From Chloroflexota bacterium (lineage in GTDB: Bacteria; Chloroflexota; Dehalococcoidia; UBA2979), in assembly GCA_009839925.1 (NCBI GenBank), contig VXOS01000043.1:1-52494 (forward strand): a stretch of DNA of 52,494 nucleotides, written 5' to 3'. Shown here piece after piece: positions 38,119-48,790 of the stretch (its first letter is position 1; each line of letters opens with the position of its first letter). The notes below the pieces were generated by a model that did not search any database, had not been told where the DNA came from, and was given only the letters and a program-made list of their open reading frames with translations. Position numbers and translations under genes: made by a program.

Positions 38119-39404
38119 CCGCCACCCCGACCCAAGGCGCTGCCGGGGGCTCGCTCGACCGACCGCCGTTCGAGGGCGGCAGACCCGGAGGCGGGCGTCA
38201 GCTCCGTACCTTCGACTCGTTTTCCGACCGCGAGTTCCGCTGGTTCTACCTCGCGCTGCTCGGCCAGATGGCCGCGATGAACATGCAGATGCTCGCGCGC
38301 GGCTATCTGGCGTTCGATTTAACCGGGAGCTTCGCCGCGCTCGGCGTGGTCTCCCTCGGGAGCGCCGCGCCGATGCTGATCCTGTCGGTCTTCGGCGGGG
38401 TGCTCGCGGACCGCGCGCCGAAGAAGCTGGTGCTGCAGGCGGGGCAGCTCGCCAACGCCGTCACCGCGGTGATCGTCGGCTTCCTGCTGCTGTTCGACCT
38501 GCTCCAGTTCGCGCACCTGCTAGTCGCGGGCATCGCGCACGGCATCGCGCTCGCGCTGATGATGCCCTCGAGGCAGGCGATCCTGCCCGAGGTCGTCGGC
38601 ATGGACCGGCTGATGAACGCCGTCTCGCTGAGCGCCGCCGCGTCGAACCTGATGCGGCTTGCCGCACCCGCGCTGGGCGGATTCATGATCGCCTTCATCG
38701 GCGCCGAGTGGGTCTACTTCCTGATGGCCGCGCTCTACGGGTTCGCCGTCGTCACACTCGGTCAGGTGCGGCTGCAGCACGAGCCCGCAGCCCGCCCTCG
38801 ACGCACCAGCGGGTACGCCGACCTCGTCGAGGGCGTGCGCTACGTCATCGCCGAACGCACGCTCGGCCTGCTCCTCCTCGCCGGCATGGTCGGCGCGCTG
38901 CTGGCGCTCCCGTACCAGATCATGCTCCCGGGTTTCGTCCGCGACGTGCTCGGCGGCGGCCCGATCGAGCTCGGGCTGCTGATCGCCGTAAGCGCGGTGG
39001 GATCGCTCGCCGGATCGCTCGTGCTCGCCTCGCTGCCCGCGAGGCGGCGCGGGTTGCTGTTGCTGCTGAGCTCGCTGTTCGTCGGCGTGGCGTTGATCGG
39101 GTTCGCCTCGACGAGGCTGATCTGGCTGAGCGGCTTCTTCATGCTGTTCGTCGGGATCGGCAGCGCGGGGCGGCAGGCGCTGGGCAACGTGTTGCTCCAG
39201 CACTATTCGCTCGACGAGTATCGCGGGCGCGTGATGTCGCTCTACATGACGGAGTTCGGGATCATGTCCTTCGGAGCGGTGCTGTTCGGTCTCTTCGCCG
39301 AGCAGGTCGGCGGGCAATGGGCGTTCGGCACCGTCTCGGCCGTGCTGGTCGTCCTGACGCTCGCGATGATCGCGTTCCTGCCGCGGCTGCGCAGGCTCGA
39401 CTAG
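38115..39404 (+). CDS. MFS transporter, MFS_3 (EntS/macrolide-efflux-like)
   Basis: A 429-residue 12-helix major facilitator. After a hydrophilic N-terminus of about 45 residues, FRWFYLALLGQMAAMNMQM begins helix 1; the cytoplasmic motif A is GGVLADRAPKKLVL, followed by a second-half equivalent near LASLPARRRGLLLLL. The subgroup exports macrolides, siderophores or other small molecules; substrate unknown. Start GTG 38115 overlaps the stop of the 20-codon ORF; the frame is open upstream to 37977 but that part overlaps the toxin promoter. The end overlaps the convergent MFS gene by 4 nt. Confidence 0.85.
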   Translation: MTATPTQGAAGGSLDRPPFEGGRPGGGRQLRTFDSFSDREFRWFYLALLGQMAAMNMQMLARGYLAFDLTGSFAALGVVSLGSAAPMLILSVFGGVLADRAPKKLVLQAGQLANAVTAVIVGFLLLFDLLQFAHLLVAGIAHGIALALMMPSRQAILPEVVGMDRLMNAVSLSAAASNLMRLAAPALGGFMIAFIGAEWVYFLMAALYGFAVVTLGQVRLQHEPAARPRRTSGYADLVEGVRYVIAERTLGLLLLAGMVGALLALPYQIMLPGFVRDVLGGGPIELGLLIAVSAVGSLAGSLVLASLPARRRGLLLLLSSLFVGVALIGFASTRLIWLSGFFMLFVGIGSAGRQALGNVLLQHYSLDEYRGRVMSLYMTEFGIMSFGAVLFGLFAEQVGGQWAFGTVSAVLVVLTLAMIAFLPRLRRLD

Positions 39405-40723
39405 CCGCGGGGCGCTCCGGCGCTGGGGGGCGGCGGCCCCGGTTGCACGACGCGGACCGTGCGGCCGCGGTAGCGCGCCGTCAGCTCCGTCGGCGCCTTC
39501 GTCCGCAGCACGAAGGGAATCGAAACCAGCGCGACCACGCCGGTGAACATGAAGCCGGTCGAGTAGCCGCCCGTCACGTCCACGCTCAGCCCCAGCAGCC
39601 ACGGCCCGAGGAACGCGCCGAGCGTCCCGATCGCCATCGAAACGCCATTGATCGCGCCGAACGAGCGTGTCCCGAAGTAGTCCGCCAGCAGCGCCGTGCG
39701 GATCGGGTTCGCGCCGCCGACCCCGGCCGCGATGACCATCAGCACCAGGCTCGCCTGCCAGAGGTTCTGGACCAGGGCAAAGAGCGGCATCGCCACGCCC
39801 GCCACCAGGACCACCAGCGCCAGCACCACTCGCTTGTCGAAGCGGTCGGCGGCGCCTCCGGAGATGATGCGCCCCACCAGCGAGGCGACGGCGAAGAACG
39901 CCGAACCCACGCCCGCCGCCGTCTTCGAGATCCCGACGTCGTCCTCCATGAAGGGGACGTGCAGCACGACGATGGCCGTGATCGCGAAGAAGATCGCGAA
40001 CTGTGCGAAGGCGAGCAGCCAGAACGCCCGCGCACGCAGCGCCTCGCGCAGCGGCACACCCCAGCGCTCGTCGTCGTCTTCGCCCGCACGTTGTCCCAAG
40101 CCCGTGGCCCGCGGGATGCCATCGAGCGGCTGGCGGTGGCCCGGCGGCCTCGTGCGCACGTTCGAGCCCGCGAGGAGCCCGCCGACAAGCAGCACCAGCG
40201 CCATCACTTGCAACGCGCCCCGCCAGCCGAGCGACTCGACGAGGAAGGCGATGGCGACGACGAGGATCCCCCCAAGCGTGCCGCCCGCCGTCGCCAGGGC
40301 CAGCGCGCGCGCCCGCTTGCGCTCGAACCAGCTGACGGTGGAGACCATCGTCGCCTGTCCCCCGCAGGTGCTCGTGCCCAGCGCCATGACCAGCATCAGC
40401 AGGTAGAAGTGCACGATGTTCTGCATGAACGAGAGCAGGAAGAGACAGCACGAGGCGACGATGAGCCCGACGACCAGCATCATCCGCGAGCCGATCCGGT
40501 CGATCAGCGCCCCGACGAACGGGGCCGCCGCCCCGTTGACCTCGGAACGGGCGGCGAAGGCGAACGCCGTGGCGCCGTGGCTCCAGCCGAACTCGTCGAG
40601 GATCGGGTTGAAGATCGGGCCGAGGCCCCAGAAGACCGCGGCCGAGAGGATAAAAAGCATCGTCGTCGAGGCGCCGACGACGATCCAGCCCTCGTAGACG
40701 CCCGGGAACAGCCTCGCGACCAT
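39401..40723 (-). CDS. MFS transporter, monocarboxylate/oxalate-formate type
   Basis: A 440-residue 12-helix MFS. The opening YEGWIVVGASTTMLFILSAAV and the region FNPILDEFGWSHGATAFAFAA are typical of the monocarboxylate/oxalate-formate antiporter group; GALIDRIGSRMMLVVG is motif A, and RIISGGAADRFDKR its C-half copy. The central loop (residues about 200-225) is hydrophilic. A carboxylate substrate would suit the CoA-transferase-rich neighbourhood. GGAGG precedes ATG 40723; a much longer open frame upstream is not homologous. The final 20 residues are Pro-rich. Confidence 0.86.
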   Translation of the reverse strand: MVARLFPGVYEGWIVVGASTTMLFILSAAVFWGLGPIFNPILDEFGWSHGATAFAFAARSEVNGAAAPFVGALIDRIGSRMMLVVGLIVASCCLFLLSFMQNIVHFYLLMLVMALGTSTCGGQATMVSTVSWFERKRARALALATAGGTLGGILVVAIAFLVESLGWRGALQVMALVLLVGGLLAGSNVRTRPPGHRQPLDGIPRATGLGQRAGEDDDERWGVPLREALRARAFWLLAFAQFAIFFAITAIVVLHVPFMEDDVGISKTAAGVGSAFFAVASLVGRIISGGAADRFDKRVVLALVVLVAGVAMPLFALVQNLWQASLVLMVIAAGVGGANPIRTALLADYFGTRSFGAINGVSMAIGTLGAFLGPWLLGLSVDVTGGYSTGFMFTGVVALVSIPFVLRTKAPTELTARYRGRTVRVVQPGPPPPSAGAPRG

Positions 40724-40783
40724 GCCGCCTCCAGCGGCCCACTCTAGCCGCGCCCGCCATGGGCCGCAGGCCGCGCGCTTCGC

Positions 40784-40823
40784 TAGACTCAGGCTGTAAC
40801 CGATCCCGGGCCAGCGGGCCCGG
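40784..40823 (+). promoter_or_regulatory. Promoter box and leader hairpin of the amidohydrolase gene
   Basis: TAGACT at 40784-40789 could be a -10 box. In contrast to the leaderless genes a 45-nt leader follows, containing a 7-bp hairpin (CCGGGCC / GGCCCGG, 40806-40823) and then GGAGGGG before GTG 40841. Confidence 0.4.
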
Positions 40824-40840
40824 TACTGAGGGAGGGGCCT

Positions 40841-41626
40841 GTGACCGCGCCGCCCACCCACCCGTTCGAGGTCAACGACGCCTACACGCACTGCGGGCTG
40901 AGCAAGTACTACCCGTACGAGACACTGCGCGGCACGCTCGACGAGGCGGGCGTGACGCGGGTGACGATCGTCCAGCACATGGGCGAGTACGACAACAGTT
41001 ACCTGGCCGGGGTCATCCGCGAGGAGCGGGACCGCGTCGCCGGCGTCTGCCTCGTCAACCATCGCGATCCACGGGCGCGCGATCAGCTCGAGGCGATCGC
41101 CGGGGAGGGCGACTTCAAGGGCGTGCGGCTCACCTCGGAGATGATCTTCGAGCGGCCGGAGCTGCTGATGGCGGCGGCGCACCTCGGCCTCATCATCCAG
41201 GCGATGCCGCACCACGCGCCCGCCGGCTGGGTGCCGTACATCGAGGCGGCGATCACTCGCCACCCGGGGACACGCGTGATGCTCTCGCACCTCGCGACGC
41301 CGCGCCTGCAGGACGCGCCCGACTTCGCGCCGCAGCAGCCGGTCTGGGAGCTGGCGCGCCATCCGGGCGTCTGGTTCCAGGTTTCGTTCCCGAGCCGCTA
41401 CGCGCCCTACCCGCACGAGCCGGTCTACCCGGTGATCGCGCAGGCCGTGGAGGCGTTCGGGGTGGAGCGCATCGTCTGGGGCTCGAACTACCCGGCCTCC
41501 GGCGGCCTCGCTGAGTACGTGGCCGACCTCAACCTGCTGCTTGACGGCAAGCTGCCGGTCCCCGACGACGCGATCGAGGCGATCGCGGGCGCGAACATGC
41601 GGCGCTTCTGGTTCGGGGAGGACTGA
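40841..41626 (+). CDS. Amidohydrolase-family (AH2) TIM-barrel hydrolase
   Basis: A 261-residue amidohydrolase-2-type protein related to 2-pyrone-4,6-dicarboxylate lactonase and 5-carboxyvanillate decarboxylase groups. VNDAYTHCG stands at the N-terminal metal site, VMLSHLATP gives the second-strand His, and the final GSNYPAS has Asn where the metal-binding Asp (GSDYP) is usual. Residues for metal binding are therefore partly altered and the activity is uncertain. GTG 40841 with GGAGGGG upstream is clear. Lies alone on the plus strand, divergent from the carboxylate-type MFS. Confidence 0.78.
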   Translation: MTAPPTHPFEVNDAYTHCGLSKYYPYETLRGTLDEAGVTRVTIVQHMGEYDNSYLAGVIREERDRVAGVCLVNHRDPRARDQLEAIAGEGDFKGVRLTSEMIFERPELLMAAAHLGLIIQAMPHHAPAGWVPYIEAAITRHPGTRVMLSHLATPRLQDAPDFAPQQPVWELARHPGVWFQVSFPSRYAPYPHEPVYPVIAQAVEAFGVERIVWGSNYPASGGLAEYVADLNLLLDGKLPVPDDAIEAIAGANMRRFWFGED

Positions 41627-41644
41627 GCCCCGAGGCGCCCTCGG

Positions 41645-42370
41645 TTACTGGGCGGTGTAGCCGCCGTCCACCGGCAGCGCCACGCCCGTGACGAACGAGG
41701 CGTCGTCGCTCGCGAGGAAGAGGATCGCGTTCGCCACGTCCTCGGGCTTCCCGAGACGCCCGATCGGGTGCAGGCCGACCGCGTCGTCGCGACGCTGCTC
41801 ATCCTCTAGCATCTGCGCCGTCATCGGCGTCTCGATGTAGCCGGGGTTGACGCAGTTCACCCGCACGCCGCGCCCGCCGTTCATCAGCGCGTAGTTGCGC
41901 GTGAGGCCGAGCACGCCGTGCTTCGAGGCGGTGTAGCCCGGCGCGCTGCCGCCCACGAGGCCCATGATCGAGGAGAGACTGACGATCGAGCCGCCCCCGT
42001 GCTGCTCGATCAGCGCCGCACCGTACTTCATGCAGTAGTAGACGCCATTGAGGTTCACGTCGATCACGTCGTGATACTCGTGCGTGCGGCCGCTGATGCC
42101 GGCGTCGTTGACCAGGATGTGCAGCGCGCCGAGCTGCTCGACCGTGGCGGCGAGGGCGGCCTGCACGGCCTCCTCGTCGGTGACGTCCAGCTCGACGACC
42201 GCCGCCGTCCCGCCGGCGGCGGCGATCGCGTCCGCGGTCTCCTGCGCGCCCTCGGTGTTGACGTCGGCGCACATCACCGCCGCGCCCTCGCGGGCCAGCG
42301 TCAGCGATGTCGCCCGTCCGATGCCCGAGGCCGCTCCCGTGACCATCGCGACCTTGCCCTCGAGCCGCAT
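41645..42370 (-). CDS. SDR-family oxidoreductase
   Basis: A 241-residue classical [27 protein letters not shown] (NAD-type Asp), LVNDAGISG (NNAG variant with Asp), [12 protein letters not shown] and [10 protein letters not shown] with the Ser, Tyr and Lys. C-terminus [14 protein letters not shown] strong ribosome binding site (GGGAGGTGAG) precedes ATG 42370. Convergent with the amidohydrolase gene (18 bp) and divergent from uvrB. Substrate unknown. Confidence 0.87.
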   Translation of the reverse strand: MRLEGKVAMVTGAASGIGRATSLTLAREGAAVMCADVNTEGAQETADAIAAAGGTAAVVELDVTDEEAVQAALAATVEQLGALHILVNDAGISGRTHEYHDVIDVNLNGVYYCMKYGAALIEQHGGGSIVSLSSIMGLVGGSAPGYTASKHGVLGLTRNYALMNGGRGVRVNCVNPGYIETPMTAQMLEDEQRRDDAVGLHPIGRLGKPEDVANAILFLASDDASFVTGVALPVDGGYTAQ

Positions 42371-42457
42371 CGCTCACCTCCCGCATCCTGTGCTCTCTGC
42401 GCCGCCGGGCAGCATAGCGCGACGCAGCGCGAGGCGGGATCACGGCTCGCCGGGGCG

Positions 42458-42463
42458 TACAAT
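42458..42463 (+). promoter_or_regulatory. Leaderless-type -10 box (TACAAT) of uvrB
   Basis: TACAAT ends 7 nt before GTG 42471, with no ribosome binding site between. An upstream in-frame ATG (42462) overlaps the box itself, so it could not be present on a transcript from this promoter. This is the reason to prefer GTG 42471. Confidence 0.55.
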
Positions 42464-42470
42464 GGACCTC

Positions 42471-44555
42471 GTGACCACCACAGCGAGCACCGGGTTCGAG
42501 CTGGTCAGCGAGTTCCGGCCGACGGGCGACCAGCCGCAGGCGATCGACGAGCTCGTCGACGGGCTCGATCGCGGCCTGACGATGCAGACCATGCTCGGCG
42601 CCACCGGCTCCGGCAAGACCTTCACGATGGCGAACATCATCGCCCGCCACCAGCGGCCGACGCTGGTGCTCGCGCCCAACCGCACGCTGGCCGCGCAGCT
42701 GACCGCCGAGTTCCGCGAGTTCTTCCCGCGCAACGCCGTCGAGTACTTCGTCTCCTACTACGACTACTACCAGCCCGAGGCCTACATCCCGCGCACCGAC
42801 ACCTACATCGCCAAGGACGCCGACATCAACGACGAGATCGACAAGATGCGCCACTCGGCGACGCGCGCGCTGTTCGAGCGCCGCGACGTGCTGATCGTCG
42901 CCTCGGTGTCCTGCATCTACGGCCTCGGCGAGCCGGGCGAGTACGAGTCGTTCGTCTCGAAGCTGCACGTCGGGCGGCACGTCAACCGCAACTCGCTGAT
43001 CCGCCAACTGGTGGACATGCAGTACGCGCGCAACGACATGAACCTCGTGCGCGGCACGTTCCGCGTGCGCGGCGACACGCTGACGATCTTCCCCGCCTAC
43101 GAGGACGTCGCCGTGCGCGTCGACTTCTGGGGCGACGAAATCGAGCGCATCGTCACCGTCGACCCGCTCTCCGGCGAGCTGCTGACGGCGCAGGAGCGCT
43201 TCTCCATCTACCCCGCGAAGCACTTCGTGACCTCCACGGACCGGCTCGAACTCGCCATCAAGAACATCGAGGAGGAGCTGCGCGAGTGCTCCGTCGCGCT
43301 GCGCGGCGCGGGCCAGATCCTCGAGGCGACGCGGCTCGAGGAGCGCACCCGCTACGACCTGGAGATGCTGCGAGAGAGCGGCTACTGCTCCGGCATCGAG
43401 AACTACTCGCGGCACCTCCAGGGGCGCGGCGCGGGCTCGACGCCGTGGACGCTGCTGGACTACTTCCCGGACGACTGGCTGGTCTTCATCGACGAGTCGC
43501 ACATCGCGATGCCCCAGGTCCGGGGGATGTACTTCGGGGACATCCGCCGCAAGCAGACGCTGGTCGACTTCGGCTTCCGGCTGCCCTCGGCGCTGGACAA
43601 CCGCCCGCTCGATTTCGCGGAGTTCGAGGACCACCTCAACCAGGTGATCTTCGTCTCCGCCACGCCCGGGCCGTACGAACTGGAGCACTCGGAGCAGGTC
43701 GCCGAGCAGGTAATCCGCCCGACCGGCATCGTCGACCCCGTCGTCGAGGTGCGGGAGACGCAGGGCCAGATCGACGACCTGCTCGCCGAGGTGCGCGCGC
43801 GGGCGGAGCGCCGCGAGCGCGTCCTGGTGACGACGCTGACCAAGAAGATGGCCGAGGATCTGACCGACTACCTGCTCGAGATGGACGTGAAGGCGCACTA
43901 CCTCCACTCGGAGATCGACACCCTCGAGCGCGTCGACATCCTGCGCGACCTGCGGCAGGGCGTGTACGACGTGGTGGTGGGCATCAACCTGCTGCGCGAG
44001 GGCCTCGACCTGCCCGAGGTCTCGCTGGTCTGCATCCTCGATGCCGACAAGGAGGGCTACCTGCGCTCCGGCGGATCGCTGATCCAGACGATCGGCCGCG
44101 CGGCCCGCCACGCCGAGGGCCGAGTGATCATGTACGCCGACGCCGTCACCCAGTCGATGCGCACGGCCCTCGACGAGACCGCTCGCCGGCGCGCCATCCA
44201 GCTCGGATACAACGAGCAGCACGGCATCGAGCCGGCGGGCATCAGCAAGGAGATCCGCGACATCACCGACGGCCTGCGCGTCGCCGAGGAGTCTCCGGCC
44301 TACGTCGTCGCGACGGACCTGCCGAGGGACGAGCTGCTGCGGATGATCAAGGAGCTGGAGTCGCAGATGAAGTCGGCCGCGCGTGAGCTGGAGTTCGAGC
44401 GCGCCGCCCAGCTCCGCGACCAGATCGTCGAGCTGCGCCGCGAGCTCGTCGGCGACACCCCCGAGGGCCTGCGCGCCTTCGACGCCCCCGCGCCCCGCCC
44501 GCAGCGCGCCGACGCGCCCACCGGGCGTCGCGGCCGCTGGCGGCGCGGGCGGTAG
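42471..44555 (+). CDS. uvrB: UvrABC system protein B
   Basis: A 694-residue UvrB, the helicase-like damage-verification subunit of nucleotide excision repair. Walker [15 protein letters not shown] is near residue 45, the DNA-clamping beta-hairpin is [12 protein letters not shown] near residue 95, DEAD-like box [11 protein letters not shown], helicase motifs VSATPGPYE and QTIGRAARH, and the C-terminal UVR motif ([19 protein letters not shown]) that contacts UvrC near residue 640. The start GTG 42471 is favoured over ATG 42462 because the latter lies in the -10 box. Convergent with ftsK, 3 bp apart. uvrA and uvrC are not in the window. Confidence 0.96.
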   Translation: MTTTASTGFELVSEFRPTGDQPQAIDELVDGLDRGLTMQTMLGATGSGKTFTMANIIARHQRPTLVLAPNRTLAAQLTAEFREFFPRNAVEYFVSYYDYYQPEAYIPRTDTYIAKDADINDEIDKMRHSATRALFERRDVLIVASVSCIYGLGEPGEYESFVSKLHVGRHVNRNSLIRQLVDMQYARNDMNLVRGTFRVRGDTLTIFPAYEDVAVRVDFWGDEIERIVTVDPLSGELLTAQERFSIYPAKHFVTSTDRLELAIKNIEEELRECSVALRGAGQILEATRLEERTRYDLEMLRESGYCSGIENYSRHLQGRGAGSTPWTLLDYFPDDWLVFIDESHIAMPQVRGMYFGDIRRKQTLVDFGFRLPSALDNRPLDFAEFEDHLNQVIFVSATPGPYELEHSEQVAEQVIRPTGIVDPVVEVRETQGQIDDLLAEVRARAERRERVLVTTLTKKMAEDLTDYLLEMDVKAHYLHSEIDTLERVDILRDLRQGVYDVVVGINLLREGLDLPEVSLVCILDADKEGYLRSGGSLIQTIGRAARHAEGRVIMYADAVTQSMRTALDETARRRAIQLGYNEQHGIEPAGISKEIRDITDGLRVAEESPAYVVATDLPRDELLRMIKELESQMKSAARELEFERAAQLRDQIVELRRELVGDTPEGLRAFDAPAPRPQRADAPTGRRGRWRRGR

Positions 44556-44558
44556 GGC

Positions 44559-46994
44559 CTACTCCCGCTCCACCACCGGCGCGACAGGCGCAGACGCCGA
44601 ATCCTCGAGGCCGTCGTCCGCGTCGAGGAGGACGGGGCGGGAGCCGGAGCCGCCCTCGGGGGCGCCGACGATGCCCTGGCCCTCGAGCTCGTCCATGACC
44701 CGCGCGGCGCGCGGGTAGCCGATGCGCAGGCGGCGCTGCAACAGAGAAGTCGAGATGTGGTCGTGCTCGCGCGCCAACTCGAGCGCCTTCGTGATCATCG
44801 GGTCGACATCGGAGGAGGCTGAGCCGGCGGCCCCTCCCGCCTCGAGGGCGGCCGCGTCCTCGGCAGCCTCGTCGATCAGCTCGTCGAAGCTCTCCGGGCG
44901 CAGGTTCTCGAAGCGGTCGTCCGTCCAGAAGCTCGTCAGGTCCTCAATCTCGCCGTCGGAGACGAAGACGCCCTGCAGGCGCGTCGGCTTCCCCTGGTCC
45001 TTGGGCTGGAACAGCATGTCGCCCTTGCCGAGCAGCTTCTCCGCGCCGCCGCCGTCGAGGATCGTGCGCGAGTCCACCTGCGAGGAGACCGCGAAGGCGA
45101 TCCGCGTCGGGAAGTTCGCCTTGATCAGCCCCGTCACCACGTCCACCGAGGGCCGCTGCGTGGCGACCACGAGGTGGATGCCGGTCGCCCTCGCGAGCTG
45201 CGCGAGGCGCACCAGCTGGTGTTCCACCTGGTAGGGCGCGGCCAGCATCAGGTCCGCCAGCTCGTCGATCACCACCACCCAGTAGGGGAGGCGGCCGCTG
45301 CCGGCCTGCTCGTTGTAGCGCTCGATGTTGCGCACGCCGACGTTCGCGAAGCGGCGGTAGCGCGACTCCATCTCGTGGATCACGGCCTGCAGCGTGCCGA
45401 CGACCTTGTCCATGTCGATCACGATCTCGCTGAACGCGAGGTGTGGCACGTCCGCGAAGGGCGCGAGCTCGACGCGCTTCGGGTCGATCAGCACGAAGCG
45501 CAGCTGCTCTGGTGAGAAGTTCATCAGCAGGCAGACGATGATCGAGTTGAGGCAGACCGACTTGCCTGATCCGGTCGCACCCGCGATCAGCAGGTGCGGC
45601 ATCGAGGCGAGGTCGGCGACGACCGGCGTGCCCGACACGCCGGAGCCGAGGGCGATCGGCAGCGGTGACTTGCCCGCGGTCTTCGCGAACTCGCGCGACT
45701 CCAGCACGCTGCGCAGCGTCACCACCGCCGAGCTGGCGTTCGGCACCTCGATGCCCACGACGGAGCGACCCGGGACGGGCGCCTCGATGCGCAGCGCGGG
45801 GGCGGCGAGCGCGAGTGCGAGGTCGTTCTGCAGCGCCGTGATGCGGTTCACGCGCACGCGCGTCCGCGAGACCTCGATCTGCTTCGTGCGCGGCTGGCCG
45901 TCGTCGTCGAGGACCGGGTCGCCGTCGGGAGTGCGCTCCTGGACGGTGCGGGTACGCACGTCCCAGCCCGGCTCGACGCCGAACTGGGTGACGGTCGGGC
46001 CCTCGTTGATCTGGGTGACGCTCGCCTCGACGCCGAACGAGGCGAGCGTCTCGACGATCAGCTCGGCGCGCCGCTGCTGGTCGCCCAGCTCCGGCGCGAG
46101 CGGCTCCGCCTCGGCCAGCAGCTCGATCGGCGGCAGCTGCCAGCCGTCGCTCGAGTGCCGCCAGGTGCTGACGTCGTGCTCGAGGTCCATCTCGATCTGC
46201 TTCGGGGGCGGCGGCTCCGCGACCTCCATCGCGGCCGCGGCTTCGCTCCCGCCCTCGGTTCCCGAGGTCGCGCCGTTCGTGGCCGGCTGGTTCTCGAGGC
46301 GCGTGGGCAGGCCGGCTCCGGCCGGCAGGTCCGCGCGCAGGTCGGCGTAGGGATCGCGCGCGGCCTCGGCGCTCTTGCGGCGCGCTCGGTAGCCGCGAAC
46401 CTGCTCGGCGACGCTCCGGCCCGCGGGGCGTACGAGGTGACGCCAGAGCCCGGCCAGGGCGAGGCCGAGAGCGCGGGGGGAGCTACGCAGCAGCTGCCAG
46501 GCCGTGCGCGGCCAGAGCAGCGTGAAGGCGATCGGGAACAGCGCGAGCCAGGCGATCGTCACCAGGCCACCGCCCGCCAGCGCGCGGCCGGCGTCGCCGC
46601 CGGCCGAGCTCGCGCCGAGGTCCACCTCCCCGACGACCACGTCGGGCGTCCAGAGGCCGAGCAGCCCGGCGCTGAACGTCAGCATCAGGACCGCGCCGGC
46701 GATGTGCCGCCCTCGACCGCGCAGCCGCCTGCCCTGGCGCAGCGCCAGCAGCAGGCCGATTGCCAGCGTGAGCACGACAAGCGTGAAGACGTGCAGTCCG
46801 AGGGCGCCGACGAGCCCGTCCCGGGCCTCGGCCACGATGCTCGTCAACGGGAGCAGGAAGGGCAGCAGCGCCACCGCCACGACGACGAGGGCGGTCCCGA
46901 CGATCTCCGGGCGCAGGATGCGCCGCACCATCGATCGCGAGGGCGCGCGCTGCGTGCTGCGGCTTGCCGGGCGGCGGGTGTTCGTTCGGGCCAT
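44559..46994 (-). CDS. ftsK: DNA translocase FtsK/SpoIIIE
   Basis: An 811-residue FtsK. About four membrane helices lie in residues 30-185, then a charged and Pro-rich linker to about residue 290, and the motor with alpha domain (TVTQFGVEPG) and RecA-like beta domain (Walker A AGATGSGKSV near residue 470, LIDPKRVELAPF, VVIDELADLM, VVATQRPSVDVVTG). The C-terminal gamma winged helix (STSLLQRRLRIGYPRAARVMD) reads polar KOPS sequences. It segregates chromosome termini during division. RNase J lies upstream on the same strand with a 62-bp gap. Confidence 0.95.
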   Translation of the reverse strand: MARTNTRRPASRSTQRAPSRSMVRRILRPEIVGTALVVVAVALLPFLLPLTSIVAEARDGLVGALGLHVFTLVVLTLAIGLLLALRQGRRLRGRGRHIAGAVLMLTFSAGLLGLWTPDVVVGEVDLGASSAGGDAGRALAGGGLVTIAWLALFPIAFTLLWPRTAWQLLRSSPRALGLALAGLWRHLVRPAGRSVAEQVRGYRARRKSAEAARDPYADLRADLPAGAGLPTRLENQPATNGATSGTEGGSEAAAAMEVAEPPPPKQIEMDLEHDVSTWRHSSDGWQLPPIELLAEAEPLAPELGDQQRRAELIVETLASFGVEASVTQINEGPTVTQFGVEPGWDVRTRTVQERTPDGDPVLDDDGQPRTKQIEVSRTRVRVNRITALQNDLALALAAPALRIEAPVPGRSVVGIEVPNASSAVVTLRSVLESREFAKTAGKSPLPIALGSGVSGTPVVADLASMPHLLIAGATGSGKSVCLNSIIVCLLMNFSPEQLRFVLIDPKRVELAPFADVPHLAFSEIVIDMDKVVGTLQAVIHEMESRYRRFANVGVRNIERYNEQAGSGRLPYWVVVIDELADLMLAAPYQVEHQLVRLAQLARATGIHLVVATQRPSVDVVTGLIKANFPTRIAFAVSSQVDSRTILDGGGAEKLLGKGDMLFQPKDQGKPTRLQGVFVSDGEIEDLTSFWTDDRFENLRPESFDELIDEAAEDAAALEAGGAAGSASSDVDPMITKALELAREHDHISTSLLQRRLRIGYPRAARVMDELEGQGIVGAPEGGSGSRPVLLDADDGLEDSASAPVAPVVERE

Positions 46995-47056
46995 CGCTCC
47001 GCTCCTTCAACCGGACCGCCCCCCGCCAAGCAGGCTGACCGGTTCGAGGGCTCTGT

Positions 47057-48790
47057 TCACTCCTCCGTCGTTGCGCTCCGTTGCAATGCGCCGCTCCGTT
47101 CGCCGGAGGGCGCATCCACGGTGACCGGCAGCACCACCGGCCGCCGGTGCGTCTCGCGATAGAGGAGGCGAGCCACCTCGTCCTCCAGTGTCTCACGCCA
47201 GTCGGTCCAGTCGAAACGCCCCCCCTCGCCGGCGGCGAGGCTGGCGACCAGCTGGCAGACGCGCTCCGTGATCAGCTCCTCTTCCTCGGGGCCGACGAAG
47301 CCGTGCAACAGCACCTGCGGTACACCCACGAGCGCGCCGCGCCGGCGGTCGACGGCGACGACCACCACGCACATCCCGTCCGAGGCGAGCCGGCGCCGGT
47401 CACGCAGCACGATGTGATCGACATCGCCGATGCCGATGCCATCGACGTAGACATAATCGGCAGGCACCACGTCGACGATCGCGGCGCCGTCTTCGCTGAT
47501 CTCCAGCACGTCGCCGTCGCTGAGGACGAACGCGTCGTCCTCGGCGATCCCGAGGTCGATGGCGAGCTCGCGATGCATGACCAGGTGGCGGTGCTCGCCG
47601 TGGATGCCCGCGAAGTGCCGCGGCTGGACGAGGCGGTGGACGATCTTCAGCTCCTCGCGCGCGGCGTGACCACGGACGTGGACGGGCGCGATGCGGTTGT
47701 AGACGACGCGCGCCCCGGCCCGGAAGAGGTTGTCGATGTTGCGGTCGACGAGCGCCTCGTTCCCGGGGATCGGGTTCGAGGAGAGGATCACCGTGTCGCC
47801 CTCGGTGATCGCGATGTGCTGGTGGTCGCCGCTCGCCATACGGGTGAGGGCGGCCGTCGGCTCACCCTGCGCGCCGGTGCTGATCACCACCGTGCGCGAG
47901 TCCGGGTGCTCCTGCATTTCGCGCACGTTCATCAGGATGCCGTCGGGCACGTCGAGGTAGCCGAGTTCGCGCGCCATCTGCACGTTGTTGACCATCGAGC
48001 GGCCCGTGACGAAGACGCGCAGGTCGTAGCGCTCGGCGGCGTCGATCACGATCTGCACGCGCGAGATCAGCGAGGCGAAGGTGGCGACGATGACCCGCCC
48101 CGGCGCCTCGCCGATCGCGCGATCGAGCGCGTCGGCGACCGTCTGCTCCGAGGGCGTATGCCCCTCGATCTCCGCGTAGGTCGAGTCCGCTGCAAGCAGC
48201 ACGACACCTTCGCGGCCGACCTCGGCGAGCCGCGTGAGGTCGGTGTGCTGCCCCATCACCGGCGTGTGGTCGATCTTGAAGTCGCCGGTGTGCACGACCG
48301 GGCCGAGCGCGGTCTGGATGATGAACCCCACGGAGTCCGGAATGGAGTGCGAGACGCCAAACGGTTCGACGGAGAACGAGCCGGCCTCGATCGTCTGTCC
48401 AGGCTCGATCACCTGCACGTGCGTCTCGTCGAGCAGGCGATGCTCGCGGAGCTTGACCTGCACGAGGCCCCGTGTGAGCTGCGTGCAGAACACGGGTGGC
48501 AGCGGCTTGCCGTGGTCACGCAGCGCGCGCATCAGGAAGGGCAGCGCGCCGATGTGGTCCTCGTGGCCATGCGTCAGGAACACGGCGCGCAGCCGCTCCG
48601 GGTTGCTCAGCAGGTAGCGCAGGTCCGGGATCACGAGGTCGACGCCGGGCATGTGCTCCTCGGGGAACATCAACCCGACATCGACGGCGATCACGTCGTC
48701 GCCCTGCTCGTAGAGCATCATGTTGCGGCCGATCTCGCCGAGTCCGCCGAGAGGGATGACCCGCAGGGCCGCCCCGTTGCGCGCGCTCAC
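47057..48790 (-). CDS. rnj: Ribonuclease J
   Basis: A 577-residue RNase J of the beta-CASP metallo-beta-lactamase group, a 5'-3' exo- and endoribonuclease for mRNA decay and rRNA maturation. [14 protein letters not shown] starts the fold, the zinc site is [12 protein letters not shown], then [23 protein letters not shown] and [14 protein letters not shown] 48790 overlaps the stop of the family-4 UDG as GTGA; the residues before LRVIPLGG are short and hydrophilic. Abundant leaderless transcripts would make a 5'-end-sensing nuclease relevant, but that link is speculative. Confidence 0.94.
   Translation of the reverse strand: MSARNGAALRVIPLGGLGEIGRNMMLYEQGDDVIAVDVGLMFPEEHMPGVDLVIPDLRYLLSNPERLRAVFLTHGHEDHIGALPFLMRALRDHGKPLPPVFCTQLTRGLVQVKLREHRLLDETHVQVIEPGQTIEAGSFSVEPFGVSHSIPDSVGFIIQTALGPVVHTGDFKIDHTPVMGQHTDLTRLAEVGREGVVLLAADSTYAEIEGHTPSEQTVADALDRAIGEAPGRVIVATFASLISRVQIVIDAAERYDLRVFVTGRSMVNNVQMARELGYLDVPDGILMNVREMQEHPDSRTVVISTGAQGEPTAALTRMASGDHQHIAITEGDTVILSSNPIPGNEALVDRNIDNLFRAGARVVYNRIAPVHVRGHAAREELKIVHRLVQPRHFAGIHGEHRHLVMHRELAIDLGIAEDDAFVLSDGDVLEISEDGAAIVDVVPADYVYVDGIGIGDVDHIVLRDRRRLASDGMCVVVVAVDRRRGALVGVPQVLLHGFVGPEEEELITERVCQLVASLAAGEGGRFDWTDWRETLEDEVARLLYRETHRRPVVLPVTVDAPSGERSGALQRSATTEE

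Noticed and set aside
42462-42470. ATG 42462 as the uvrB start
   Set aside because: The codon overlaps the TACAAT box that appears to be the promoter; GTG 42471 is 7 nt after the box and gives a normal N-terminus.
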